Assembly: GCA_028112705.1 (NCBI GenBank)
Contig: JAOGYN010000004.1
Coordinates: 62,001-126,000 of the forward strand
Reading direction: 5' to 3'
Length of the DNA stretch: 64,000 nucleotides
Source: GCA-002712045 sp028112705
Lineage (GTDB): Bacteria > Pseudomonadota > Alphaproteobacteria > Rhodobacterales > Rhodobacteraceae
The notes beneath the pieces are model-generated. The model was not told where the DNA came from, did no database searches, and saw only the letters and a program-made list of their open reading frames with translations. The translations under genes were made by a program, and so were the position numbers. Shown here piece by piece: positions 1 through 9,493 of this stretch (its first letter is position 1; each line of letters opens with the position of its first letter).

Positions 1-203
1 TAATCGCTAGAATCTTACAAAGCTCCTTGGTGAGGAACAAAGTTCGAATTGTCCGTTACCGGACACACTAATATCCAAAAAAAAGGATAAAGCATAAAAT
101 TTACGTCTCGTGTTATTACTCTATATACGATGTCAATCATTCGATAAACGAATGTTAAAACTCACTAATGAGTTTTAAGATTGGTTTAAATTTTCAAAAA
201 GGT
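1..203 (-). other. 16S-23S internal transcribed spacer, distal part
   Basis: This is the spacer downstream of tRNA-Ala in an rRNA operon read on the minus strand; the 23S gene should begin just beyond the left edge. It carries two adjacent perfect hairpins, one at 139-154 (CATTCG arms, 4-base loop) and one at 157-176 (AAAACTCA arms, 4-base loop). No run of T follows them on the minus strand, so they look like spacer structure or processing sites and not terminators. No open frame is visible here. Confidence 0.7.
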
Positions 204-279
204 TGGTGGAGCCTAGGAGAGTCGAACTCCTGACCTCCTGAATGCAAATCAGGCGCTCTACCAACTGAGCTAAGGCCCC
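204..279 (-). tRNA. tRNA-Ala (TGC)
   Basis: A full cloverleaf can be read on the minus strand. The 5' arm GGGGCCT pairs with AGGCTCC with one G-U pair, the anticodon loop reads TTTGCAT with anticodon TGC, and the T loop reads TTCGACT. The 3' CCA is encoded. It lies in the 16S-23S spacer after tRNA-Ile, the usual order in alphaproteobacteria, and will be cut from the rRNA precursor. Confidence 0.97.
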
Positions 280-356
280 AATTACTGTAAAATATTAAGA
301 TTAATAATATCAGTTAAGAAATTATCAACATAAGTATTCACTATACTTTAGAAAAT

Positions 357-433
<77 letters not shown>

Positions 434-457
434 AGACAGGCCGCAGGCCTGAAACTA

Positions 458-481
458 ATTATTGAAGAGATATGAGGACGG
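458..481 (-). other. 3' arm of the pre-16S processing stem
   Basis: Downstream of the 16S 3' end the transcript contains CCGTCC, a T, then CATATCTCTTC and AATAAT. These pair with ATTATT, GAAGAGATATG and GGGCGG in the leader (2243-2267), giving about 23 base pairs interrupted by one bulge and one mismatch. Pairing of 16S flanks into a long stem cut by RNase III is established for bacterial pre-rRNA. The assignment here rests on the visible complementarity. Confidence 0.8.
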
Positions 482-572
482 CCTGGCCGGATGTTAGATC
501 CGAAGATCTAACGTATGCTCATTTAAGAGCTGCCAAGTAATTCCACGAAAGAATAAATTCTTTACTAGGAAC

Positions 573-2045
<1,473 letters not shown>

Positions 2046-2242
2046 AAAAGCTATTGCTAACTTATCCTTGACGTTCGAACCTTTGCACATCGTCCCATTG
2101 TTCAAATGGGACATCTTTCTGTTTGTTGTGCTTCTGGTTTCATTAGAAACCGAAAGCCGTTCAAACAGTGAAGCTGACCTTCCATAATCGGGCCGAAACC
2201 CTAGGAAGTCGATATGCTGGTTGATTTGTCGTTATGACCAAA

Positions 2243-2267
2243 CCGCCCACATATCTCTTCAAATAAT
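2243..2267 (-). other. 5' arm of the pre-16S processing stem
   Basis: The leader partner of the stem arm at 458-481. Reading the minus strand, ATTATT, a bulged T, GAAGAGATATG, a T and GGGCGG match the downstream flank. The arm begins about 200 nt upstream of the mature 16S 5' end and follows boxA closely. Confidence 0.8.
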
Positions 2268-2271
2268 ATCA

Positions 2272-2284
2272 ATTTCAAAGAGCA
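2272..2284 (-). promoter_or_regulatory. rRNA leader boxA antitermination element
   Basis: The minus strand reads TGCTCTTTGAAAT, matching the first eight bases of the boxA consensus TGCTCTTTAACA bound by NusB/NusE. It sits in the leader about 230 nt upstream of 16S and just before the 5' processing arm, which is the expected order. No equally clear second boxA was found in the spacer part that is present. Confidence 0.8.
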
Positions 2285-2732
2285 CTAGAGACAAAAACCA
2301 AGTACGAAGCGCCTGTTTAACTAGGTGCCACTTACCTGTCATGTTTTTATTTCTACTTCCCAGTTCAAAGTATTCTTCAAACTAGTGCCCCGTCAGAGCA
2401 TCACTGCACATCCGGTGAGGTGCGTTCTAGGCCTACTGAGTGTCGCCCGCAAGTGCTTTTTTTATTAATTTTGCTATTTTTGGAAGATATTTTTAAAATT
2501 GTTTATTATCAATTACTTAGCTTTCTTATTCTTTTAAAATTAATCCTCATTTATTCTTTTTAAATAAAAAATATTCTTTTTTTTACATTTTAGTTCATTA
2601 AAAACAAAAATATTAATTAGACTCATTCTGATTTTGATTAGAATCTAAGAAAAAATCATTAGATTAGATAATAATTAGCAATATTCATTAAAAGACCAAA
2701 AAAACCTTTATGTTTTTCAACTTTAACGTTAC

Positions 2733-3908
2733 TCAAGCATCCTTGCTAAAAAGGTAAATTAAACATCCAAGCAATAGAAAAAGACCAAAAAATAAAAATA
2801 TCGATTGATAACCAGATACTATACTCTGCTCTGAGCTATAAATCGTAAATAGTCTTCCACTCCATGCCTGAAGTAACCCAGCGCCGCCAATACCAAACAA
2901 ATTTAATAATGTAACTCCTCGACCCGTTAAATGAGCTGGAATAAAATCACGCCCATGACCTATTATGACAGCAAAAGAAGAGCCAAAAAACCCTATGGCT
3001 GCCATGAGTAATATAGACAGCACGAGAGATTTATCAGGGATTAGAAATAGCACTAAGCAACTCATTGAGCACAAAAGGTTGCCAACAAATATAATTTTTT
3101 TCTTTGAAATAAATATTCTATCTAAGGGGCCATAAACAAAGCTACCCAAAATCATTGCCAAGCCCATTATCAATGTAGCTGTTCCAATCATTTTGTTGGA
3201 CACCATAAATACGTCTGACAGGTAAGGACTGATCCATAAGCCCCTAATGCCAGCTGCAGGTGCATATGTGACTGCCATGATTGCTATAATTGGCCAGATA
3301 ATAGGCATCTTCAATATTGAGATAACTGACGTTCTCTCCTTATTTTTAGAAACTAACTTTTCAGGATTTTTTACGTAAACATAAATTAAAATAGAAATAG
3401 CAAAGGTAATAAATGCTAAACTTAAAATTGCTCCTCTCCAACCAAGAGCTTGAACAGCAAAAGTTAAAGGCAAGGCACTAGCCACATTACCCATAGTCCC
3501 CAGTCCGAGACTTACACCTGCTAAAGTTGCAAAAATCTTTGGTGAAAATGATCGCGCGAAGATATAATATGCAGACATTAGTATAGGAGAGCAGCCAATA
3601 CCAATCAAACCCATAGCCAAAATAATTTGATTTGAATTTTCAGCAACTGAAAAAAGAAATGCACCGCCGGCTCCACCAACTGCTAATAACAAACTTGCTG
3701 TTATTTTTGGGCCTATTTTATCAAGTGCAACGCCCACTGGGATTTGCATAGCTGCAAATGTTAAAAACCAAACCCCAGAAGCCGTCGCCAACGTTTCTGG
3801 TGTAATGCCCAAGTCAGAATACAAATCTGGAGCTAAGACAGCAAGAAAAGCACGATAAAATTGACTTAAGACATAACCAAGCACCAAACAAAGTATTCCA
3901 GCATTCAA
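2733..3908 (-). CDS. MFS transporter
   Basis: A 391-residue inner-membrane protein with about twelve hydrophobic segments. A motif-A-like loop, GVALDKIGPK at residues 59-68 between helices 2 and 3, marks the major facilitator superfamily. Length is typical. The substrate cannot be read from sequence; metabolite or drug efflux and organic-acid uptake are all possible. It stands alone between the rRNA promoter region and the divergent pyrF gene. The ATG start is preceded by an AAGGGTG-like ribosome site. Confidence 0.85.
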   Translation of the reverse strand: MNAGILCLVLGYVLSQFYRAFLAVLAPDLYSDLGITPETLATASGVWFLTFAAMQIPVGVALDKIGPKITASLLLAVGGAGGAFLFSVAENSNQIILAMGLIGIGCSPILMSAYYIFARSFSPKIFATLAGVSLGLGTMGNVASALPLTFAVQALGWRGAILSLAFITFAISILIYVYVKNPEKLVSKNKERTSVISILKMPIIWPIIAIMAVTYAPAAGIRGLWISPYLSDVFMVSNKMIGTATLIMGLAMILGSFVYGPLDRIFISKKKIIFVGNLLCSMSCLVLFLIPDKSLVLSILLMAAIGFFGSSFAVIIGHGRDFIPAHLTGRGVTLLNLFGIGGAGLLQAWSGRLFTIYSSEQSIVSGYQSIFLFFGLFLLLGCLIYLFSKDA

Positions 3909-4045
3909 GATAACACCCTTTGAATTAACTTATAAAACATATGTCCAAAACTTACTTTAAGCGTAACTCTATCCCTTATTACCATCAGTTACTTGACTTT
4001 AAACGATAGCTATCACAAACCAGACCAAATAAATAGGCATCCAAG

Positions 4046-4747
4046 ATGAATTCTGACGATAGGTTAATTGTAGCTCTTGATGTTCCAGACGCCCTTAATG
4101 GACTGGATATTGTGAAAAAATTGGGCGATTCAGTCTCCTTTTATAAGATTGGCCTGGGAATGCTCACTGGTGGTGGAATGGCACTAGCAAATGAATTAAA
4201 ACAAGACCTTAATAAAAAAGTTTTTATGGATCTTAAGTTATTTGACATAGGCGCCACCATAGAACGAGCAGTCCATGGATTAACACAATATGATATAGAT
4301 TTTCTAACAGTTAATGGGGATCCTCAAGTGGTAAAAGCAGCAATAGAAGGAAAAGGAGTTAAAAATACAAAGATATTGGCAGTGACATTTTTAACATCGC
4401 TTGATCGGCAAGATCTAACAAACAACTTGATAAAGGATGGAAAATTAGACGACTTAGTAATAGAGCGTGCAACACGTGCTTTTGAAGCTGGGGCAGACGG
4501 AGTAATTGCCTCGCCTCAAGAAGCATCAAGAATTAGAAACATACCAGAAGCCATGGGTAAAATAATAGTTACTCCAGGCATTAGGCCTATAGGATTTGAA
4601 AAAGGTGATCAAAAGAGAACGACCACTCCACTAGAGGCACTATCAAATGGAGCTGATTATTTGGTGATTGGCAGACCTATAATAAAAGCAAAAAACCCTC
4701 GGTTGGAAATCAGTAAAATTATTAAAACAATCGAGACACTTATTTAA
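4046..4747 (+). CDS. pyrF: Orotidine 5'-phosphate decarboxylase
   Basis: PyrF decarboxylates OMP to UMP, the last step of de novo pyrimidine synthesis, in the cytoplasm. The 233-residue protein has the catalytic DLKLFDI motif (Asp62, Lys64, Asp67), the N-terminal ALDVPD strand, and the phosphate-binding VTPGIRP and IGRPI segments near the C-terminus, all standard for the bacterial TIM-barrel enzyme. The stop codon overlaps the dinB start by one base (TAATG), so the two genes are probably translationally coupled. Confidence 0.97.
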   Translation: MNSDDRLIVALDVPDALNGLDIVKKLGDSVSFYKIGLGMLTGGGMALANELKQDLNKKVFMDLKLFDIGATIERAVHGLTQYDIDFLTVNGDPQVVKAAIEGKGVKNTKILAVTFLTSLDRQDLTNNLIKDGKLDDLVIERATRAFEAGADGVIASPQEASRIRNIPEAMGKIIVTPGIRPIGFEKGDQKRTTTPLEALSNGADYLVIGRPIIKAKNPRLEISKIIKTIETLI

Positions 4748-6000
4748 TGCCGTCGGTCTGTCGAGATTGTGTAACTCTTTATGATGGCAAGTCACGATGC
4801 ACAAAATGCAATTCTCCACGCATACTAAACCATCCTGAACTTTATACTCTTTCAATTGCGCATATGGACTGTGATGCTTTTTACGCATCAGTTGAAAAGA
4901 GAGACAATCCTAATCTAGCAGATAAACCAGTAATTATTGGAGGTGGCGCACGTGGAGTTGTAAGTACCGCTTGCTACATTGCGCGCATCAAGGGCGTTAG
5001 GTCAGCAATGCCAATGTTTCAGGCTCTAAAAAAGTGTCCAGAGGCCATCGTTATAAAACCTCGTATGGAAGTATACAGCAATATTTCTAAATCTATCAAG
5101 CAAATGATGACTGAATTAACTCCAGCAGTAGAGCCACTATCCCTTGATGAGGCATTTCTTGATCTTACCGGCACAGAAAAATTGCATGGATCGCCACCAG
5201 TCGTACAATTATGTATTTTATTAAAACGCATATCAAGTGAACTTGGAATAACTGGCTCAATTGGGCTCTCACACAATAAATTTTTAGCAAAAATAGCTAG
5301 TGATCTAGAAAAACCCAAAGGATTTTCAATCATAGGCTTGGAAGAGACAGATGCTTTTCTATCAAACAAACCGGTTAAATTGATATGGGGTGTGGGCACC
5401 ACTTTTCAAGATAAATTAGAAAATGATGGTATTCGAAAGTTTTCAGATATCAAATCAAGGACGCAAGAAGAATTAATAAAAAGATATGGTCAAGCTGGGC
5501 TTAAATTATGGCACCTCGCGAGAGGCCAGGATCCTCGAAAAATATCAGCTAACGCCCCAGTAAAAAGTATTTCTAATGAAACTACATTTTATGAAGATAC
5601 GTCTGATAGAGATCTTCTAGATGGTCATATCTGGAGACTTTCAGAGAAGATTGCTGATAGAGCTAAAGCAACCAACCGTATAGGCTCTGTGGTCAGCATT
5701 AAACTAAAGCGCAAAGATCATAGTCAGCTAACTCGTAGATTAAGCCTTAGAGAGCCAACCCAAATGTGTTCATTAATTTACCAATCAGCTAAATCTCTTT
5801 TAGACAAAATAGAGGATAAAGGGCCTTTCAGATTAATCGGTGTTAATCTTTCAAAAATAACACGCTCTTATGCAGAAGATGAATATAATGATTTAATCGA
5901 TTTTGTGGGTAAAAATAGCATAAATGTAGAAAAGGCTACAGATAAAATAAGACAAAAATTTGGTAAGAACGCTATCTTAAGGGGACGTTCTTTAAGATAA
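4747..6000 (+). CDS. dinB: DNA polymerase IV (Y family) with N-terminal Cys4 extension
   Basis: A translesion DNA polymerase of 417 residues. After an N-terminal extension with Cys5, Cys8, Cys18 and Cys21, arranged like a zinc ribbon, the palm begins with MDCDAFYASVE (Asp41, Asp43). The second catalytic block is SLDEAFLD (Asp134, Glu135). Helix-hairpin-helix and little-finger domains follow. The Cys4 extension is common in alphaproteobacterial DinB and its role is unclear. The protein ends RGRSLR, and I see no obvious QLxLF-type clamp-binding tail. It follows pyrF with a one-base overlap; no LexA box is visible because there is no gap. Confidence 0.95.
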   Translation: MPSVCRDCVTLYDGKSRCTKCNSPRILNHPELYTLSIAHMDCDAFYASVEKRDNPNLADKPVIIGGGARGVVSTACYIARIKGVRSAMPMFQALKKCPEAIVIKPRMEVYSNISKSIKQMMTELTPAVEPLSLDEAFLDLTGTEKLHGSPPVVQLCILLKRISSELGITGSIGLSHNKFLAKIASDLEKPKGFSIIGLEETDAFLSNKPVKLIWGVGTTFQDKLENDGIRKFSDIKSRTQEELIKRYGQAGLKLWHLARGQDPRKISANAPVKSISNETTFYEDTSDRDLLDGHIWRLSEKIADRAKATNRIGSVVSIKLKRKDHSQLTRRLSLREPTQMCSLIYQSAKSLLDKIEDKGPFRLIGVNLSKITRSYAEDEYNDLIDFVGKNSINVEKATDKIRQKFGKNAILRGRSLR

Positions 6001-6002
6001 TT

Positions 6003-6863
6003 TTACTCTGCTGCAATAGATTTCTGCTCAACTCCCAATTGAACTAACTCATATAAAACTGCTGATATTCTTCGCTTAAAATCGTTAAAATTTGCTATTT
6101 TCTCAATTTCTAATTCATTCATATATAAGCTGCGATTAATCTCTATCTGAATAGCATGTTGTTTCAGCTTTGGATCACCATAGTTCTGTGTAATGAAACC
6201 TCCTGAAAAAGGTCTATTTCTCACCACGTTAAAACCTTGTTTTATGAAAGCTTCCTCAGTCTTCTCCAAAATATGCCTATCACAAGATTTCCCAAAGCAA
6301 TCTCCTAGAATAATATCAGGTACTTTTTTCCCCAAATTAGTTAAAGATTTAACTGCTTGTTGAGGCATCGAATGACAATCGAATAACACAACCTTTCCCC
6401 AAACACTCCTTGTTGTTCGTAGGGTTTTAGCCAACTCCTTGTGATAGGGGTAATAGTAATTATTTAATCGTTCTTTAGCCTCCTGAAAAGACATTTTTCC
6501 TGATTTAATAACCCTTCCGTTTGCCACAACGCGAGGGATCACCCCTAGGCCTGAAGGAATTGGTTTATAATTCACTTTACCTCTTAGTCCAAAAATAAGC
6601 TCTGGGTCCAACTCACTCTCGTCTCGGTTTAGATCAACAAAAGAACGTGGAGCATTGGCTGAGATTAACGGCGAACCGTATGTAGTCACTTCTGAGAAAA
6701 GCTCATTGACAAAAGCATCTTCAGAGGATCTCAATTTGAGAAAGTCTAGTTGAAAATCATTTTTGAAAGTTTCACTATATGCTGTTCCAGAATGTGGGGA
6801 GGAGAATACACAGAAGGATTTCTGCCTTAACGGCACGCATAATTCATAGGGTTGGGTTTGCAT
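6003..6863 (-). CDS. N-formylglutamate amidohydrolase family protein
   Basis: A 286-residue zinc hydrolase of the HutG/FGase family, which releases formate from N-formylglutamate or acts on similar N-acyl amino acids. Diagnostic segments are SSPHSGTAY near residue 23, FDCHSMP, DIILGDCFGKSCD, and QIEINRSLYM near the C-terminus. No hut genes are nearby, so a role in histidine breakdown is not supported by context. It converges on dinB with a 2-base gap. ATG at 6863 is chosen; an in-frame TTG lies directly upstream and an AAGGA site at 6 to 9 bases could serve either. Confidence 0.85.
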   Translation of the reverse strand: MQTQPYELCVPLRQKSFCVFSSPHSGTAYSETFKNDFQLDFLKLRSSEDAFVNELFSEVTTYGSPLISANAPRSFVDLNRDESELDPELIFGLRGKVNYKPIPSGLGVIPRVVANGRVIKSGKMSFQEAKERLNNYYYPYHKELAKTLRTTRSVWGKVVLFDCHSMPQQAVKSLTNLGKKVPDIILGDCFGKSCDRHILEKTEEAFIKQGFNVVRNRPFSGGFITQNYGDPKLKQHAIQIEINRSLYMNELEIEKIANFNDFKRRISAVLYELVQLGVEQKSIAAE

Positions 6864-6919
6864 CAATTTTAATCCTTACAAAATGTTTAATATATAATTA
6901 CTAGATTGTCCGAAAGGCC

Positions 6920-6948
6920 TTGATCCCAATCAAATTCCCTTTTATAGA
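6920..6948 (+). promoter_or_regulatory. Candidate sigma70 promoter for tRNA-Val / rpmJ
   Basis: TTGATC (6920-6925) and TATAGA (6943-6948) are separated by 17 bases, each matching the consensus at four or more positions. Transcription would start near 6955, about 55 bases before the tRNA. No better pair is visible in the gap after the amidohydrolase gene. Confidence 0.4.
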
Positions 6949-7010
6949 CCTGAGACCGATGCGTTGCGCATTCTCTACAATAATGATTCTGTGGGAGCAT
7001 GGTTTTTAAT

Positions 7011-7085
<75 letters not shown>

Positions 7086-7146
7086 AAAATCCTCAATAAT
7101 TGAGGTAAAGAAAATGGCGCAAGCGCGCCTCGAAAGGAAGAGAACT

Positions 7147-7272
7147 ATGAAGGTAAAAAACTCGCTCCGCTCGTTAAAAGCGCGCCATAGAGATTGTCGT
7201 ATTGTTCGCCGTAAAGGCCGAGTATATGTAATTAACAAAACGCAAAGGCGTTTCAAGGCTCGTCAAGGTTAA
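7147..7272 (+). CDS. rpmJ: 50S ribosomal protein bL36, zinc-independent (C-) form
   Basis: A 41-residue, very basic protein that begins MKVKNSLRSLKARHRD and ends RRFKARQG. It binds 23S rRNA in the large subunit. The alphaproteobacterial bL36 form is recognised throughout. It keeps only one cysteine, so it lacks the four zinc ligands of the C+ form. ATG at 7147 matches family length and has AAGGAAG about 7 bases upstream; an in-frame ATG at 7114 would add eleven residues with no support. It lies 61 bases after tRNA-Val without a clear terminator. Confidence 0.95.
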   Translation: MKVKNSLRSLKARHRDCRIVRRKGRVYVINKTQRRFKARQG

Positions 7273-7300
7273 TACAAGTACTTAAGAAAATTAAAATTTT

Positions 7301-8527
7301 CTATGATTGATATGATCTTTTATCTTCAATGACTAATCCATCTTTTGGTAGAGTTCCTGGTGAACAAATGATTACTTCACCTCTCAATTTGAAGACACTA
7401 GTTATTGACGATTCATATCTCGAACTGTCTTCATTTAGTGTTTCGATCATAATAGTCATTTTATCTTTTTCGCCCACTCTATCAGCAACAACTCGTGCTT
7501 TTATAATATCTTTATTAACCTCAACAAAATCAGCCACCTGCTCTGGCCTCACGAACATTCCTTTAATCTTAGTTGTTTGATCAGCCCTACCAAGCCAACC
7601 CTTAATGCGCATATTTGTTCGCCCACAAGGGCTTTGTCCTGGCTGTACAGCGGACATATCCCCTGTAGCAAATCTGATTAATGGATAATCTTTGTTTAGA
7701 GTTGTCACAATAATCTCTCCCACCTCACCCTCAGGTACTGGTATTCCTGAGCCTGGGGTCACAATCTCTACAATAACTCCCTCATCGACAATCATACCGT
7801 CCATAGCAGTGGACTCATAAGCAATATTACCAAGATCTGCCGTTCCATAAGACTGCAGGCAAGTAATGCCCCGATCAATATACTCTTGCCTGAGTGAAGG
7901 AAATAGAGCCCCACCCCCCACAGCAGCTTTAGTCAGTCGGCTTAAGTCAAGTTTTAAATCATCTGCTTTATCCAATAATGTTTTTAAAAAATCTGGAGTT
8001 CCTGCGTATGCTGTAACTCCTATATCAGCTGCTGCTCTAACCTGTAGTTCACTCTGTCCCACACCAGCTGGGAAAACTGTCGCGCCGACTGTACGGGCCC
8101 CATTTTCAAACATCATCCCAGCAGGTGTCATATGATAAGAAAAACAATTTTGTACTATATCATTATGTCCAATTCCGAGCGCGTGTATAAAACGCCCCAT
8201 TCTCCACCAATCATTTGCAATTCGACCTGGTTCATATATTGGGCCTGGTGATTGAAAAATATGCTCAAAACTACTTGCAGTACCTGGAGTGTACCCACCA
8301 AATGGAGAGATCTTCCCTTGAGCATCACTTATCAAGGATTTGCGAGTAATTGGGAGCTCAGCCAAACTACTCAAAGAAGAAAATTTCTTCAAATCAAATT
8401 CTTTTAGTATATTTTTATATGCAGTTGTATTATCTCTTGCGTGCAAAAGTAGCGCAGGCAATAGCTTTTCTAGATCACTAGCTCTTTGATCTGCAGTCCT
8501 GATTTCTAATTCGTCAAAAAAAGTCAT
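7301..8527 (-). CDS. Phenylacetate-CoA ligase family protein (PaaK-like)
   Basis: A 408-residue member of the ANL adenylate-forming superfamily, closest in layout to PaaK: a short N-terminal region with LLLHARDNTTAYKN, an SPGPIYEPGR segment, the central LQSYGTADLGNIAYE adenylate-binding block, and a C-terminal IKGWLGRADQTTKIKGMFV block. These enzymes join an aryl-acetic or similar acid to CoA using ATP. It is the last gene of the importer operon, so it likely activates what the transporter brings in. The exact acid cannot be read. A canonical SGTTG loop is not evident, so specificity or even reaction could differ. Confidence 0.8.
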   Translation of the reverse strand: MTFFDELEIRTADQRASDLEKLLPALLLHARDNTTAYKNILKEFDLKKFSSLSSLAELPITRKSLISDAQGKISPFGGYTPGTASSFEHIFQSPGPIYEPGRIANDWWRMGRFIHALGIGHNDIVQNCFSYHMTPAGMMFENGARTVGATVFPAGVGQSELQVRAAADIGVTAYAGTPDFLKTLLDKADDLKLDLSRLTKAAVGGGALFPSLRQEYIDRGITCLQSYGTADLGNIAYESTAMDGMIVDEGVIVEIVTPGSGIPVPEGEVGEIIVTTLNKDYPLIRFATGDMSAVQPGQSPCGRTNMRIKGWLGRADQTTKIKGMFVRPEQVADFVEVNKDIIKARVVADRVGEKDKMTIMIETLNEDSSRYESSITSVFKLRGEVIICSPGTLPKDGLVIEDKRSYQS

Positions 8528-8561
8528 CTAATAAAATCTCAAATAAATTACTTTAAATATT

Positions 8562-9386
8562 TTAACTTAACCAACGTTTTCGACGACGATAGCTTCGACC
8601 ATCTCGGAATGACTTTCGACCTTTATCTGAAATTCCTAAATAAAATTCTTTAACATCAGGATTTTCTCGAAGATCTTCTGCTGTGCCATCCATTACTACT
8701 CTACCAGATTCTAAAATATATCCATAATGCGCAAATCTTAAAGCCACATTTGTATTTTGCTCTGCTAAAAGAAATGAAACACCTTCTTTTTCATTCAAAT
8801 CTTTTACAATCTCAAAAATTTCTTCAACTAACTGTGGTGCAAGCCCCATACTAGGCTCATCTAAAAGAACTGTCTCAGGTTTTGACATCAATGCTCTTCC
8901 AATCGCGCACATCTGTTGCTCTCCACCAGAAGTATAGCCAGCCTGGCTTTTACGTCTTTCTTTTAGTCTCGGAAAATAAGAATATACCATTTCAAGATCA
9001 TTTGCTATTACAGACTTACTGTCCGTCCTCGTATATGCTCCAGTCATTAAATTTTCTTCAACAGTTAAATGCTCAAAGCAGTGTCGGCCTTCCATTACCT
9101 GGATTACACCTCTTTTTACCATTTCAGATGGATTTTGATTTAAAATTGACTGACCTCTGTAATCAATTGTTCCTTTTGTAACCTCACCTCTTTCAGAATG
9201 AATGAGATTTGAGATGGCTTTCAATGTTGTACTCTTACCGGCACCGTTGCCACCTAATATTGCTGTTATACCACCTTCTAATACATTTAAACTCACCCCT
9301 CTCAAAACCAATATTACATGGTTGTAGACAACTTCTATATTACTGACTTGAAGGAGATTATTCTTTTGCTCTGTAGTATCCAACAT
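8562..9386 (-). CDS. livF: Branched-chain-type ABC importer ATPase (LivF-like)
   Basis: One of the two ATPases of a HAAT-type importer. Walker A is GGNGAGKS (residues 45-52), the signature is SGGEQQ near residue 150, and Walker B is VLLDEPSMGL about 20 residues later. The VIQVMEGRHCF segment is typical of LivF. The C-terminus is unusually basic (SYRRRKRW). It is separated from the binding-protein gene by a stem-loop and is followed by the PaaK-like ligase. The substrate class is inferred from neighbours and need not be a branched-chain amino acid. Confidence 0.88.
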   Translation of the reverse strand: MLDTTEQKNNLLQVSNIEVVYNHVILVLRGVSLNVLEGGITAILGGNGAGKSTTLKAISNLIHSERGEVTKGTIDYRGQSILNQNPSEMVKRGVIQVMEGRHCFEHLTVEENLMTGAYTRTDSKSVIANDLEMVYSYFPRLKERRKSQAGYTSGGEQQMCAIGRALMSKPETVLLDEPSMGLAPQLVEEIFEIVKDLNEKEGVSFLLAEQNTNVALRFAHYGYILESGRVVMDGTAEDLRENPDVKEFYLGISDKGRKSFRDGRSYRRRKRWLS

Positions 9387-9439
9387 TAAAAACTCTCTTT
9401 ACGAAAAATTAAATTCATATCATAATTCTTTTGGTGTAT

Positions 9440-9469
9440 TTCTTGGCCCAAATTCTATTGAGCCAAGAA
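9440..9469 (-). other. Stem-loop between binding-protein and ATPase genes
   Basis: Downstream of livK on the minus strand, TTCTTGGCTCAA and TTGGGCCAAGAA form a 12-bp stem with one G-U pair and a 6-base loop. No T run follows in the direction of transcription. Such intercistronic hairpins after binding-protein genes commonly stabilise the upstream mRNA, giving more binding protein than ATPase; that role is inferred here. Read on the plus strand it is followed by AAAATTTT. Confidence 0.65.
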
Positions 9470-9493
9470 AAATTTTACTAACAAAGTTTATTA

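Larger units (their letters stand above)
2046..2732 (-). other. 16S leader and rRNA operon upstream region (no protein gene)
   Basis: About 690 bases without a protein gene. From 2046 to about 2460 the sequence is G+C-richer and structured, for example a GTCCCATTTG / CAAATGGGAC hairpin near 2090-2113, and holds boxA and the processing arm, so it is transcribed leader. From about 2460 to 2732 it turns strongly A+T-rich; the rRNA promoter should lie here, but no pair of -35 and -10 boxes is convincing. The end of the minus-strand MFS gene follows. Confidence 0.6.

Noticed and set aside
139..176. Two adjacent hairpins considered as transcription terminators
   Set aside because: No T run follows on the minus strand, and they lie inside an rRNA operon before the 23S gene.
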